Assembly (NCBI GenBank): GCA_049317525.1
Contig: JBMOIC010000021.1
Coordinates: 1 to 48,728 of the forward strand
Direction of reading: 5' to 3'
Source of the DNA: UBA961 sp049317525
GTDB taxonomy: Bacteria; Bacteroidota; Ignavibacteria; Kapaibacteriales; UBA961
Length of the DNA: 48,728 nucleotides
The notes under the pieces are model-generated. The model was not told where the DNA came from, ran no database searches, and saw nothing but the letters and a program-made list of their open reading frames with translations. Both the position numbers and the translations under genes were made by a program. Positions 28,285-38,757 of this stretch are shown here, piece by piece (the stretch's first letter is position 1; every line of letters starts with the position of its first letter).

Positions 28285-29127
28285 TTATGAAAGTATGCCA
28301 GACACTGCTAAAAACAATAATAAACAACCAAGAGCAAGACGATAATAAATGAATATGCCAATAGATTTAGAACGTAAATAATTCAATAAAAAAGCAATTG
28401 CAGCATAGCCGCTAATTCCAGAAATAATAGTTGCAATCATTAATGAACTAAAATCTTCGCCTGAAACTATTGGAATTGCCTTTTTAAGTTCTAATATTCC
28501 ACTGCCTAAAACTGCTGGAATACTTAATAAAAAAGAAAATCTTGCAGCAGCTTCTCTATTTAAACCTAAAAAAAGTCCTGCTGTAATTGTAGTGCCAGAG
28601 CGTGAAGAACCTGGTATTAATGCTAGTGCCTGTGCTAAGCCAATTAGCAATGCATCTTTTAATTTTATATCATGAATGGTTCTTAAAAACGATGCTTTTT
28701 TTTCTGCATAAGCCATACATAAGGCTATGATTATCAGCATCATGCCGATTAAAAAGAGACTTTTAGTAATATCGCCTTCGATAACTTTTTTAAATGCTAA
28801 TCCTATTGTTACAATAGGTATAGAGCCAAAAATAATATACCAACCCATTTTAGAATTCATTGATTGCTGTATTGCTGGAAGCCTATTTCTGGTAAGATTT
28901 TCTTTTAAAAAAGCGGCAGAAATGCCATAGACATCATTCCTGAAATAGATCAGTATAGCTGCTAATGTTCCTAATTGCATAACTGCAATTTGCGCTGTCC
29001 ATAATTCTCCAGACTGCACGATGCCCAATAATTTACCCACAATGGTAAGATGAGCAGTACTACTTACAGGTAAAAATTCTGTGAGACCTTGAATAATGCC
29101 AAGTAAAATCGCATCGAGTATATTCAT
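28285..29127 (-). CDS. uppP: Undecaprenyl-diphosphatase (BacA type)
   Basis: 280-residue inner-membrane enzyme that dephosphorylates undecaprenyl pyrophosphate so the lipid carrier can be reused in cell-wall synthesis. The signature motifs GLTEFLPVSSTAHL (near the N-terminus) and PGSSRSGTTITAG (about 180) are intact. It is separated from the upstream GAF/GGDEF gene by three bases. Confidence 0.95.
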   Translation of the reverse strand: MNILDAILLGIIQGLTEFLPVSSTAHLTIVGKLLGIVQSGELWTAQIAVMQLGTLAAILIYFRNDVYGISAAFLKENLTRNRLPAIQQSMNSKMGWYIIFGSIPIVTIGLAFKKVIEGDITKSLFLIGMMLIIIALCMAYAEKKASFLRTIHDIKLKDALLIGLAQALALIPGSSRSGTTITAGLFLGLNREAAARFSFLLSIPAVLGSGILELKKAIPIVSGEDFSSLMIATIISGISGYAAIAFLLNYLRSKSIGIFIYYRLALGCLLLFLAVSGILS

Positions 29128-29130
29128 AGT

Positions 29131-31398
29131 TTAACTGTATACAATAACAGAATTTGTTTTTTCGGAAGCTAACTGTAAAGAACTAGATGCATTTCTAATT
29201 AAAGAATCTGCTTTATCATAAGAATGTGCTTCAGCAATTCCAATGCTTACAGTTACAGTTAATCGTCTATTACCAATCTCGGTTATAGCACTTGCTATTT
29301 CTTTTCTAACTCTTTCTCCCCATATATGAGATTTTGCAAGAGTTTGACCAATTAATGCTACTACAATCGTTTTTCCTTCGAATTCACCAATAATATCATA
29401 TTCTTTCATATTTGATTTTACTTTCTTTATCACATGCATCAATAAATCATCTTCTATTTCAGGTAAATTTTCCATGGATTCATATGTATCCATTTTGATT
29501 AATGCTAAAGAAAAAGGATTTCCAAAATCTCTTGTTTTTGCGGTTTCTTCTGTCATTCTGGCATAAAATGCTTTATAATTAAATAAACCTTTTGTTTCAT
29601 CCATTAATGCTGTAGAACGAAACATCTCATGGAATCGTAATTGTTCTATGATGGTTCCTGTTTGTTCTCCTAACATTTCAATGATATTGATATCATGAGA
29701 TGGCAAGGAAGTACCAGTTCCTTCTAAAAACAAAGCTCCATAATTATGAGATTGAGATTTCAATGGTACTGCAAGAAAATATCCACCATTTACTGGTATT
29801 TCAGAATCACATACTCTTAGCTCATCTGTTAAAGGAGAAAGGGTAGTAGTTTGTGCAGTTAAAATAGTATTGCCAATTAAAGAATATTCTAAATCGATAT
29901 GCATCCCTAACATTTTTTCAGATTCTACCTGCCTATAATATACCTGATATACTGTCCACGCTTGTTGTTCATAATCGAACATCCCAATTCCCATTGTGGT
30001 AAATTCAACAACTTCGCTTGCTGATTCTAATAAGGCAGCACATAAATCGGCAATTCCATCACCTGATGAAGATATAATAGTTCTAAATCTGGTAATTGCA
30101 TCAAGTGCTCTACTTGCCTGTAATAAGTCATACTTTCCTGTATAACTTTGAACCAAACCTGTAATTAGTTTAGTGAAATTTCCTAAAAATCCAATGCTCA
30201 TAGCATCATAAGCATCTATTTGATCTGAATCTGCAAATAGGACGCCAATAACATTGCCATTAAAATAAACAGGTACACCTATAAAAGAAATTGTTTTGGC
30301 AGCAGCTGTATAATAACATAATAGGTCTAATTCAGCCGAAGGATGTATCTCTGTAAGAATTTCTGGTTTACCAGAATGTGCAATTTGACTTATCACATCA
30401 TTGCCAAAAGGCAGTTTTCTTAATTGCGTAAAGCTGTCTTTAGATTCTGAAATATAAGATTCAATCACTAATTGGTTCTTATCATGGTTCGCCCAAGCAA
30501 ATCCAGCTGTTCTGGCATCAATTACAGATCTTATCGCCATTAGTACTCTTGCCAATAGAAAATCAAATTCTTTTCTAGGCTCACTTGGAGCAGGCTCATT
30601 TTCTTCCATGAAATCTAGAAGCGAAACTTCTAAAATTGCCCTTTTGTGATTTGATACTGGCTCTATATTATCTTCTATATGATAGGTTTCTTCAGGTATT
30701 TGTTCGCTGATGATTGGTTCAGATAATTCTTGCTCTTTAATTAAATATGGTGTGTCGACAGTAAATTCTTTTTTAAGAGGCTGTATTATTTCACTATCAG
30801 TGTCATTCGTATCATTATATATTGTCTTTTTTATGACAATTCCACCTGAACTTTGTTTGCGAATAATACGTATTCCTTCACCTACATCTTCTATTTCAGA
30901 CAAAGAAGATTGTTGTTCAGTTAAAGCTGGAATTATTGGAGGTGCTTTTGTACTAGCCTTCATCGGCTTTTCTTCTTCAACGATTGCTTCGTCTTGATGA
31001 AGTTTTTCCGCATCTTTTACTCTAGACTGAACTTGTGGCATTGGCCTAGAGCGCATTTTTTCAAATTCTGCTGCTCTGGTATCATCTAAAGTGCTTTCAA
31101 AACCATCAAAAACCATTCTTTTACCTGCCTGCCCTGGCATAACTGTTACCCTAAATTCTGGTGGAACAGCAGATGAGCCTCTATGAGATTCAAAAGAATT
31201 AGCAAGCCTTTGTGATACTAACATAAAATGGCCAAAACCTGCTAATATGGTTATACAAATACCAATTAGCCTGATAGGCCCTTCTGATGTCATAAAGAAG
31301 GTTATAAGAAGTCCTGCAAGTATTGCCAAGATTGAAAATACTTCGGTTGCGCTTGCTGGCACTAATATTTTTTTTGCCGAAAAAGTACGCTTATACAT
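29131..31398 (-). CDS. Membrane GAF-domain protein with a degenerate GGDEF domain
   Basis: 755 residues. Two membrane helices lie at about 19-36 and 43-61, then a long disordered, Glu/Pro-rich part (to about 270), two GAF-like sensor domains (about 275-415 and 430-590), and a C-terminal GGDEF-fold domain (about 600-755). The GGDEF loop, where the active enzyme has GGDEF, reads GEFEG at 671-675, so diguanylate cyclase activity is unlikely. The fold persists, as shown by the SIGIA motif at 718-722, and may bind GTP or act as a partner-binding module. It heads the minus-strand run toward uppP. The ligand is unknown. Confidence 0.75.
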   Translation of the reverse strand: MYKRTFSAKKILVPASATEVFSILAILAGLLITFFMTSEGPIRLIGICITILAGFGHFMLVSQRLANSFESHRGSSAVPPEFRVTVMPGQAGKRMVFDGFESTLDDTRAAEFEKMRSRPMPQVQSRVKDAEKLHQDEAIVEEEKPMKASTKAPPIIPALTEQQSSLSEIEDVGEGIRIIRKQSSGGIVIKKTIYNDTNDTDSEIIQPLKKEFTVDTPYLIKEQELSEPIISEQIPEETYHIEDNIEPVSNHKRAILEVSLLDFMEENEPAPSEPRKEFDFLLARVLMAIRSVIDARTAGFAWANHDKNQLVIESYISESKDSFTQLRKLPFGNDVISQIAHSGKPEILTEIHPSAELDLLCYYTAAAKTISFIGVPVYFNGNVIGVLFADSDQIDAYDAMSIGFLGNFTKLITGLVQSYTGKYDLLQASRALDAITRFRTIISSSGDGIADLCAALLESASEVVEFTTMGIGMFDYEQQAWTVYQVYYRQVESEKMLGMHIDLEYSLIGNTILTAQTTTLSPLTDELRVCDSEIPVNGGYFLAVPLKSQSHNYGALFLEGTGTSLPSHDINIIEMLGEQTGTIIEQLRFHEMFRSTALMDETKGLFNYKAFYARMTEETAKTRDFGNPFSLALIKMDTYESMENLPEIEDDLLMHVIKKVKSNMKEYDIIGEFEGKTIVVALIGQTLAKSHIWGERVRKEIASAITEIGNRRLTVTVSIGIAEAHSYDKADSLIRNASSSLQLASEKTNSVIVYS

Positions 31399-31535
31399 GG
31401 CAGATTTTGCCTTGCGTCAGTAAGGAGAGATGGGAATTTTTTTTGCTGCGTGACAAATTTAGTGAAAAGCATGGTTTTTTTTAGAAAAAAAATAAGTCTT
31501 ATTAAATAATCATGAAAAATTTCTGAATTTACTCT

Positions 31536-31563
31536 TTGACAATCATGTTTTTGGGGATATTTA
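31536..31563 (+). promoter_or_regulatory. Possible sigma-70-like promoter of the VWA gene
   Basis: TTGACA (31536-31541) is followed after 16 bases by TATTTA (31558-31563), which would give a leader of about 75 bases before the ATG at 31645. A TAATTTTG that fits the Bacteroidota -7 consensus TAnnTTTG lies at 31583-31590 and is a rival, but no matching -33 is evident. Confidence 0.3.
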
Positions 31564-31644
31564 AGCCCTTTCTATCTAAAACTAATTTTGTTTATATGCT
31601 TTTTCAATGCTATTAAATTCAGAATTATTTCTACCTATTTCTTT

Positions 31645-33828
31645 ATGAATTCTTATACTCTTGGTTTATCTGGTTCTTGGTGGATATTATCACTTTTATT
31701 TTTTATCTCAATAATATTTTCCGTTTGGGCCTATAAAAATCCTGTTCCTCCTTTATCTTCTGTTAGAAAAAGCATCCTTATTGCTTTACGATCTATTGGA
31801 TTATGTTTGCTTTTATTTGCAGTATTCGAACCTATTCTCTCATTGGTTCGTGCTTCTATCAAAGAGCCCATATTAGCAGTTATAGTTGATAAATCTTTAT
31901 CGATGGGGATGAAAGATGGCTCGAGGAATAGGGCTAAAGATCTTTCCCAAGCATTGAAAGATGCCAATGTAGAATCATTGGGTGAAGCAATAAAGATTAT
32001 TTCTTTTGGCCTGGATGTTAAGGATACATATCCAAATATTGCTTCTGTAGATTCTGTTATTGCTAATAAATTAGGTACAAATATCACCAAAGCATTATCT
32101 TTTTTATCGTATGCAGATGATGAATCCTCTGTGAGAGCAGCTATTATTTTTACTGATGGTGCTGTTAACTCTGGGGCAAATCCTTTATATGAATTAGATT
32201 ATTTTGGACGTCCTGTGTATACAGTTGGAATTGGTGATTCGATGCCTCCAAAAGATCTTTCAATACAATCAATTCTTTCTAATGAATTATGTTATGTTGG
32301 TTCAAAAGTTCCGGTATCGATTACTGTTCAAGCATCAGGTTTCCCAAATAATACTACAGCTTCACTTTCTTTATATGATAATGGAAATATTGTTGGAAAG
32401 CAAACAGTAAATATTGTCAACACTTTACAAACATATTCTGTTGGATTTACTATTATTCCCACTAATCCTGGAATTCATAAATTAACGGCATCAATTCAAC
32501 CTTTAGCAAATGAGATTACGATAAAAAATAATTCTTTATCAGAATTTATTACCGTTCTTAAACATAAAAGAGTAATTGCCCTGTTTGCTGGTTCGCCTTC
32601 TGCAGATATTACTTTTGTGAAATCTATTCTAGAACAAATCCCTGATGCTCAAGTTAAATCATATATTCAAAAATTGGGTAGTGAATTTTATGCTCCTATT
32701 CCAACTGCTGCAGATATAAAAGATGCTGAGTCTATTATTTTGATTGGTTTTCCTATTGCACAAACTCCGCAATCTATCATACAATTAATTGCAAAAGAAG
32801 CTGAACAAGGCAAACCCATATTTTTTATTGCTTCGCAAAACCTAGATTATCAAAAACTTAGAGCCCTTGAACCATATCTTCCTTTTACTGTTCGGGCATC
32901 AAGGCCACAAGAATTTCTTGCTTCTCCTCAAATACAAGAAGCTGGTTTGGCTAGCCCTATTATGAAAATAACTGGAACTGATAGAGATAAAGACATGTGG
33001 AATAGTTTACCTCCTTTATTTAAAACTGAAACATTTATTGAACCTAAGCCAGAAACAGAAATTTTATCTACATTTAAAGTAGGAAATTCACCTATTGATG
33101 AGCCTTTGATGATGAGTAGGACTTTTGGTGGATCAAAATCTATTGCTATTGCTGGATATGGAATATATAGATGGCAATTAATGGCTAATGCTCCTGAACA
33201 GGCCAGAGGAAATAAGGATATTCCTAATGTGTTAAGTTCTTTTATTGATCAATCTTTACAGTGGTTGGGTGCGTCTGAAAAGGAAAAGACAATTAAGATA
33301 CGATCTGTTAAAAAGTTCTATGCTACTGGAGAAACTGTTGAATTTACTGGTCAAGTATATGATGCTTCCTTAAATCCTGTTGATAATGCATCTGTAAAAG
33401 TTACAGTTACTTGTAATGGAAATAAAAGAGAATTGAGTTTAGCATCTTCTGGAAATGGATTATATAGTGGCTCGATTGCTGGTTTAAAAGAGGGTGATTA
33501 TTATTATTCTGGTATTGCGCAGGCTAGCAATGCAAAGGGCTCTGATAATGGTAGATTTTCCATTGGTGCAGAATCCATTGAATATCAACAATTGCAGATG
33601 AATGCTTCATTATTGCATGCTATGGCAGATCGATCTGGTGGAAAATTTTATACGGTTGATAATGTAAAAAACTTTATCAATGATATAAAGAAAAACCCTC
33701 GTTTTGCTATAATTTCTACAGTAGAAAAAAGTGAGATTCCTTTATGGAATATGGTGTGGTTGTTAACTGCTGCACTTTGTGCATTTGCTATTGAATGGTT
33801 CCTTAGAAAAAGGAACGGCTTATTGTAA
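31645..33828 (+). CDS. VWA-domain membrane protein, BatA-like
   Basis: About 727 residues, probably an inner-membrane protein with a periplasmic core. I chose ATG 31645, since the upstream frame begins with a TTG and encodes an implausible N-terminus. Two membrane helices lie near the N-terminus and one near the C-terminus (WNMVWLLTAALCAFAIEWF). Between the second helix and the middle is a von Willebrand A-like fold with a DKSLSMG metal site. A beta-sandwich/glutamine-amidotransferase-like part follows. Similar proteins (BatA/DUF4159 group) act in stress or in envelope remodelling, but the exact role is unknown. Its 3' end overlaps that of the convergent MOSC gene by 26 bases. Confidence 0.7.
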   Translation: MNSYTLGLSGSWWILSLLFFISIIFSVWAYKNPVPPLSSVRKSILIALRSIGLCLLLFAVFEPILSLVRASIKEPILAVIVDKSLSMGMKDGSRNRAKDLSQALKDANVESLGEAIKIISFGLDVKDTYPNIASVDSVIANKLGTNITKALSFLSYADDESSVRAAIIFTDGAVNSGANPLYELDYFGRPVYTVGIGDSMPPKDLSIQSILSNELCYVGSKVPVSITVQASGFPNNTTASLSLYDNGNIVGKQTVNIVNTLQTYSVGFTIIPTNPGIHKLTASIQPLANEITIKNNSLSEFITVLKHKRVIALFAGSPSADITFVKSILEQIPDAQVKSYIQKLGSEFYAPIPTAADIKDAESIILIGFPIAQTPQSIIQLIAKEAEQGKPIFFIASQNLDYQKLRALEPYLPFTVRASRPQEFLASPQIQEAGLASPIMKITGTDRDKDMWNSLPPLFKTETFIEPKPETEILSTFKVGNSPIDEPLMMSRTFGGSKSIAIAGYGIYRWQLMANAPEQARGNKDIPNVLSSFIDQSLQWLGASEKEKTIKIRSVKKFYATGETVEFTGQVYDASLNPVDNASVKVTVTCNGNKRELSLASSGNGLYSGSIAGLKEGDYYYSGIAQASNAKGSDNGRFSIGAESIEYQQLQMNASLLHAMADRSGGKFYTVDNVKNFINDIKKNPRFAIISTVEKSEIPLWNMVWLLTAALCAFAIEWFLRKRNGLL

Positions 33829-34603
33829 TTTCTTGATTACGTACCGGATAAATATATACTCCAAAAAGGACTTTACCTTTTGAGTCTTTTCTAAAGCTAT
33901 TAAGCGTTTTTAGGGGTTCATCTCCCATTTTGATTCCAGTTGATTGGTCTATCGTTGTTACTATACAACGAGAGCAAGGCTTACCTTTTTTAAATTGATA
34001 TGATGAAAGCATGATATCTTCCCAATTGTCTTCGGCAAATGGTTGCATTCCACGAATAATGATATTTGCTCTAAATCTATCTATTGGGATAGCCATTCCT
34101 GCCCTTTTTTCAAGCTCAAATAATGAATCTTCTGATACTAATAATATTGGATAAGAATCAGAGAAGCTTGTTTGAATATCTCTGGTGATGTTTCCTGATT
34201 GTACATATCTCGTAAAATCTTTGCCACGCCTAGCTAATCTACATGGAAATTGTACATAAGTGCTAAACCAGTCTGCAATAGTATCTCCACAATCAGATCC
34301 TTGTAAAGATTCTCCCCATACAGAAACAGATATCTCTGATCCATCATGTATCATGTCTTTATCTAATTGCAGAGGTTCCATTCCAGGGGCATATAATAAT
34401 AATCCTGATTCTGTTTCTTTGGGCTGAATACAAGCCATTGATGGGAATTGTCTTTGCGTTAGAAATTGTCCAGATTGATCTACGATTACAAAATCTCTGT
34501 CTCCTTTTAGACCATACATACCAATTGTACTTTTATCAAGATATATCCCAGCACATCCTTTAATAGGGTATATAACTAATTGAGAAATTACGGGATCTAT
34601 CAT
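33803..34603 (-). CDS. MOSC domain protein (YcbX/mARC-like)
   Basis: 266 residues when started at ATG 34603 (MIDPVISQLVIYPIKGC), which matches the family. The frame is open to 34720 but overlaps the next gene. N-terminal MOSC-N beta-barrel, then a MOSC domain with KPCSRC (C210, C213); the cysteine in this motif ligates the molybdenum cofactor in mARC/YcbX enzymes, which reduce N-hydroxylated compounds. The electron donor is not encoded alongside. Confidence 0.85.
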   Translation of the reverse strand: MIDPVISQLVIYPIKGCAGIYLDKSTIGMYGLKGDRDFVIVDQSGQFLTQRQFPSMACIQPKETESGLLLYAPGMEPLQLDKDMIHDGSEISVSVWGESLQGSDCGDTIADWFSTYVQFPCRLARRGKDFTRYVQSGNITRDIQTSFSDSYPILLVSEDSLFELEKRAGMAIPIDRFRANIIIRGMQPFAEDNWEDIMLSSYQFKKGKPCSRCIVTTIDQSTGIKMGDEPLKTLNSFRKDSKGKVLFGVYIYPVRNQEITISRSFF

Positions 34604-34610
34604 AATTTTT

Positions 34611-35729
34611 TTATTTGGAAAAATGATCTTCAAACCATTGTTGAATAATAGTATGCATTTCGATAGATGGCCAATGGCCTCCATCAAATGGTACGAAAGT
34701 ATGCTGAACTTGTTTTTCAATGAGTGTATTACGAAACAATTCAGCTGTCTGAAAAGGAACTACCATATCTTTTGTGCCATGAACAAGTAATAGATCTACA
34801 TTATGTTTTTTTAGATTGTCAATTTTATCAATAATATTTCCATCTTTATACATACTTCCACAAAGAACGATTGCAGTTGAAATATCTTTGGCATATCGGG
34901 AAGCCAATACACTTGCATAAAAGCCTCCCTGAGAAAAACCCATAATAGCAGGCTTAACATTGTTGATAGGCAAAGTTTTTATGGCATCTAGCAATACATC
35001 ATGATACCATTCGGCAGACATATTTATAATATCGTCCTTTAATGTATCTGGAAAGGATTGATCTTCACCTGCGGCAGAAAATCGTGACTCTCCTGCATAT
35101 ATAGATTCTTTAAACTTAAGATATGGTGCTTCTGGGCTAATAAATATTGTATTTTTTATGTGTAATGATTGTACCCATTGTAATATAAATTCTGGATTTT
35201 GACTATTACCATGTAATACTAAACAAAGATTATACTGTAAAGTACTATCATATTCAGTGGGATATAATACTCTGTATCTTCCTATGCGTTTTTGTTCAGT
35301 AAATTTAAGTGGGAACTTAGAAGCTTTAGATTGCTGCTTTATCTTTTGTATAACCAAATCTTGGATAGTCATTCCATTATACATTGGAATTTGTAATTGA
35401 TGTATAAAGAGTGTGTCAAAATGTATAAAAAGGGGAGTAAACAATGTGTCTTGGACAAGAAATTCCTCTTGCAAACCGGCATTAATTGCTGTGCACAGTG
35501 TTAAAGCTGCTTTGTGATTATTTTTAGTATATATATATGATTTAGCTAATTGAATATGACTATAATAATCATTTGGTAAGGCCTTAACCCATTGATCATA
35601 TAGTATAGATGCTTGATGATAATTTTTATTTGCAAAGGCCTTATCAGCTAGTTCCCTAATAGATTGAGCTGTTAAAACACAAATGTTAAAAGTTAAAGAA
35701 AGGAAAAATATAGAAATGAAAAATCGCAT
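34611..35729 (-). CDS. Secreted TPR-containing alpha/beta-hydrolase (phospholipase/carboxylesterase-like)
   Basis: 372 residues with a signal peptide (cleavage after about residue 21, LTAQS). Residues about 25-95 resemble tetratricopeptide repeats. About 165-370 is an alpha/beta-hydrolase of the phospholipase/carboxylesterase type with the nucleophile elbow GFSQGG and a C-terminal catalytic His in GGHWP. It would act in the periplasm; the substrate is unknown. It lies seven bases from the MOSC gene. Confidence 0.72.
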   Translation of the reverse strand: MRFFISIFFLSLTFNICVLTAQSIRELADKAFANKNYHQASILYDQWVKALPNDYYSHIQLAKSYIYTKNNHKAALTLCTAINAGLQEEFLVQDTLFTPLFIHFDTLFIHQLQIPMYNGMTIQDLVIQKIKQQSKASKFPLKFTEQKRIGRYRVLYPTEYDSTLQYNLCLVLHGNSQNPEFILQWVQSLHIKNTIFISPEAPYLKFKESIYAGESRFSAAGEDQSFPDTLKDDIINMSAEWYHDVLLDAIKTLPINNVKPAIMGFSQGGFYASVLASRYAKDISTAIVLCGSMYKDGNIIDKIDNLKKHNVDLLLVHGTKDMVVPFQTAELFRNTLIEKQVQHTFVPFDGGHWPSIEMHTIIQQWFEDHFSK

Positions 35730-36005
35730 CAGAACCTCTTAAAACTTCAGCGATATGAAATGGAATGTCTATTATGTGCTGAACAGGATATTAATTTGTA
35801 CATTCCTAGAATAACAACATCTATATATTGCTAGGCTGCCTATGTGGCTAATCAGACAATTCTATATGTTGACCGCAAAATAAGAATTTAATCGTATTTT
35901 TATGTTTTAGAAAAAGTATTGTAATTATATATATGTCATTAATTACATATATATTATATTGCAAATGATAGTAATACTATTATTTTTTAGATCAGGATAT
36001 TCACA

Positions 36006-37115
36006 ATGATTCGAATATTAACATTATTAACTTTTTGTTCATTTTTTACTTTTTTAGAAAGTAAATCACAAGGTTGTGTAGCTACCCGAGGCATGAGTTC
36101 ATGTGGTGGAGGAACGGGCATGGGAATGGGAATCAATTTGTCACCCGGTGAATGGAATCTCGTTACGGGATATAGATATTTCGAATCATTCAGACATTTC
36201 CGTGGAGATCACGAAGAGCCTGATAGAGTTGCAAATGGTACGGAAGTCTGGAATTGGTCAAGCTTTTTGGATATCACGTTGAATTATGGTATCACCGATC
36301 AATTGTATGCTACAGCAACTTTGCCATATATGCACCACAATCGTTCATCGATGTATGAGCACGGTGGGAATCCACCAACTGGTCTTGGTCAAAGACATTC
36401 AACAGGTACTTCAGGATTATCCGATATTCGTTTTGGTGTTGGATATTGGTTATTTGAACCATTTGAGCATGACTTCAACTATGCTATCGGCCTTGGCGTG
36501 AAGCTTCCGAATGGACAATTTGATTGTCAGGATTTGTTTTATAATCAAGGTGTGAAGCGCGACACCAATATGCTGCAATTCGTGGATCAATCCATTCAAT
36601 TGGGTGATGGTGGAACAGGAATTTCATTAGACTTGCAAGGTTATCATCCGATTTCTCATGAGATTGCGATTGCAATGAATGCATTTTATATGTTAAATCC
36701 ACGTGAAACAAATGGCATTCCAACATTAAGAAAAGATGTATCTGGCAATATTTTGGAATATTCCGTTCCAGATCAATATGGCGCTCGCATCGGAGCATTT
36801 TACAATTCAACTTTTGGATTGAGTGGATATTTTGGTGGGCGCATCGAAGGTGTTCCATCACATGATGCATTCGGTGGAAGCCGTGGATTCAGAAGACCCG
36901 GCTACTCGGTTGCAATTGAACCAGGGATGTCCTATGCATTCAATTCCATGTCTGTATTCTTCAGTGTACCTCTGGCTGTATATCGCAATCGCGTTCAAAG
37001 TTATGATGATCTCGAAAAGACAAGAGTCAATGGTGTGGTCACAAATGGTGATGCCGCATTTGCTGATTATCTCATTTCATTTGGACTATCATATAGATTT
37101 GGTGGATCACATTAA
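36006..37115 (+). CDS. Outer-membrane beta-barrel protein (MetA-pathway-like/porin-like)
   Basis: 369 residues with a signal peptide (cleaved after about residue 21). A Gly/Cys-rich start (CVATRGMSSCGGGTG) precedes a barrel with repeated aromatic amphipathic strands and a C-terminal LSYRFGGSH. Proteins of this look are often labelled 'MetA-pathway of phenol degradation' or transporter barrels; function is not determined. Its codon use is visibly richer in G+C than the adjoining genes (for example cgc, ggc, gtg), which suggests a different origin or higher expression. A strong terminator follows, and 276 non-coding bases precede it. Confidence 0.65.
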   Translation: MIRILTLLTFCSFFTFLESKSQGCVATRGMSSCGGGTGMGMGINLSPGEWNLVTGYRYFESFRHFRGDHEEPDRVANGTEVWNWSSFLDITLNYGITDQLYATATLPYMHHNRSSMYEHGGNPPTGLGQRHSTGTSGLSDIRFGVGYWLFEPFEHDFNYAIGLGVKLPNGQFDCQDLFYNQGVKRDTNMLQFVDQSIQLGDGGTGISLDLQGYHPISHEIAIAMNAFYMLNPRETNGIPTLRKDVSGNILEYSVPDQYGARIGAFYNSTFGLSGYFGGRIEGVPSHDAFGGSRGFRRPGYSVAIEPGMSYAFNSMSVFFSVPLAVYRNRVQSYDDLEKTRVNGVVTNGDAAFADYLISFGLSYRFGGSH

Positions 37116-37164
37116 GAACTTTTACAAGTAATAGTTGCCATCGATTCGTATAAGAAATTGACTG

Positions 37165-37209
37165 TAGTTCTTCAGAAATTTTAAACAATTTTTGAAGAAC
37201 TATTTTTTT
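37165..37209 (+). terminator. Terminator after the outer-membrane barrel gene
   Basis: A perfect 10-bp stem (37165-37174 with 37193-37202) extends to about 16 bp with a G-T wobble and is followed by seven Ts (37203-37209). Confidence 0.9.
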
Positions 37210-37323
37210 ATAACTACTTACTAATAAGAATCAGAGTCTAATTATTAAATGATTCTTTCTTTAGAATCACTAAATTTGATAGTCATGAATCCTAAAATGA
37301 ATTGAAGCAAACATATAATAGTA

Positions 37324-38757
37324 ATGAAGCCTAGAATATTATTTATATCCATTATCGTTTTATTCCTTTGCAGATGTATAGCTTGGTATGTATTTCCACT
37401 ATATGATGATGCATTTATAACATTTCAATATGCATCAAATTTGGTACAGCATGGACAATTTGTTTTCTCATTAGATATTTGGGTACAAGCAGTTACTTGT
37501 CCTTTATATGCTTTAATTCTTACCCCATTATTCTTGTTTAGTCACTTTCCTCAAAAGATTATTCCACTGCTGAATATCTTAATTGAGTGTTCCGTATTAT
37601 GGCTAAGCAGAGATCTTTTTATAAACAAAACAGAACAATCATATAATCTGTTATTTGGCCTGATGATATCGTTAAGTCCTTTATTAGCAAGAGTTTCTGT
37701 AGGTGGTATGGAAATGCCATTCTTGGCGCTTTGTTATATACTTCTATTATTAGCAGTTAAGAATAGACATACATATATATTTGGTATTCCAGCATTATCT
37801 GCTATCATGTTTTTTATTCGTCCAGAAGCTGCAATTTTAGCCATAATCAGTGTAGTCTATTTATGGTTTGTATATGGCTGGAAAAAGACGATACTACCTG
37901 CACTATGTGGACTTATGATTGCGCTTATTGGCATGTTCATCATGCAATTAGTATATCATTCACCACTACCTCAATCTATAATGGCAAAATCAGAACATAT
38001 TTCTGAAGGATTTGTCATTACAGCTATGCAATTATTTGCACCAGAGCCAATGAGTATAATGTTTCATAGTATAGTTTTTTTAAGCTTCATATTGATTATC
38101 TATGCAAGAATTAAGCTTTCGCCTTGGATGTATATTAATATAAGCTGGTATGTATTATATGCTTTGGCATATGTATTAGCAAGACCATCTATTTGGTCTT
38201 GGTATGGATATCCGCTAGTATTTATGGCAATATTGCATATAGTAGGAATGGTAGAAATATTATCAGATCAACTATGGATTAAGCGAATTGAAACAGTAGT
38301 ACAATCTAAGATTGTATTAGTGATTCCACTTATTTTTTGGTTTAGTATATCTGCAATATCAAACCCAGAGAAGATAACCAGAAATATCTATGATAGACTG
38401 CAAAACGCTCAGTATTTCAAGGGTAATACTCTAGAAACAATAGTAGCTGGTGATGTTGGAGCAATAGGTTATTTTACCAAAAAGCGAATTATCGATATTA
38501 ATTCTTTAGTATGGATTAATAAAGCAAAACATATTACATCTGCATCAATGGATGATATTATAGAGAATGAGAAACCAGATTATATCTTTTTGAATGCAAC
38601 AAGATCTCAAATCAATCTTATACAGTCAAGATATAAAGATGCATATCAAACAATAGACAGATATGACAAAGATGGATCATCGATATCAACTATGGATTCG
38701 ACAATATATCCAGATATTGTATGGCGACAAGATTATCTACTGTTAAAAAGGAAATAG
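37324..38757 (+). CDS. GT-C-type membrane glycosyltransferase
   Basis: 477 residues, about ten membrane helices. The first external loop holds PLYDDAFITFQYASNL, with the acidic pair (DD) and aromatic pattern of GT-C enzymes that use polyprenyl-phosphate sugars (arabinofuranosyl- or mannosyltransferase relatives). A C-terminal periplasmic part of about 110 residues contains no recognised motif. Acceptor unknown; the context (O-antigen ligase, GT4) suggests surface-polysaccharide assembly. Confidence 0.75.
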   Translation: MKPRILFISIIVLFLCRCIAWYVFPLYDDAFITFQYASNLVQHGQFVFSLDIWVQAVTCPLYALILTPLFLFSHFPQKIIPLLNILIECSVLWLSRDLFINKTEQSYNLLFGLMISLSPLLARVSVGGMEMPFLALCYILLLLAVKNRHTYIFGIPALSAIMFFIRPEAAILAIISVVYLWFVYGWKKTILPALCGLMIALIGMFIMQLVYHSPLPQSIMAKSEHISEGFVITAMQLFAPEPMSIMFHSIVFLSFILIIYARIKLSPWMYINISWYVLYALAYVLARPSIWSWYGYPLVFMAILHIVGMVEILSDQLWIKRIETVVQSKIVLVIPLIFWFSISAISNPEKITRNIYDRLQNAQYFKGNTLETIVAGDVGAIGYFTKKRIIDINSLVWINKAKHITSASMDDIIENEKPDYIFLNATRSQINLIQSRYKDAYQTIDRYDKDGSSISTMDSTIYPDIVWRQDYLLLKRK

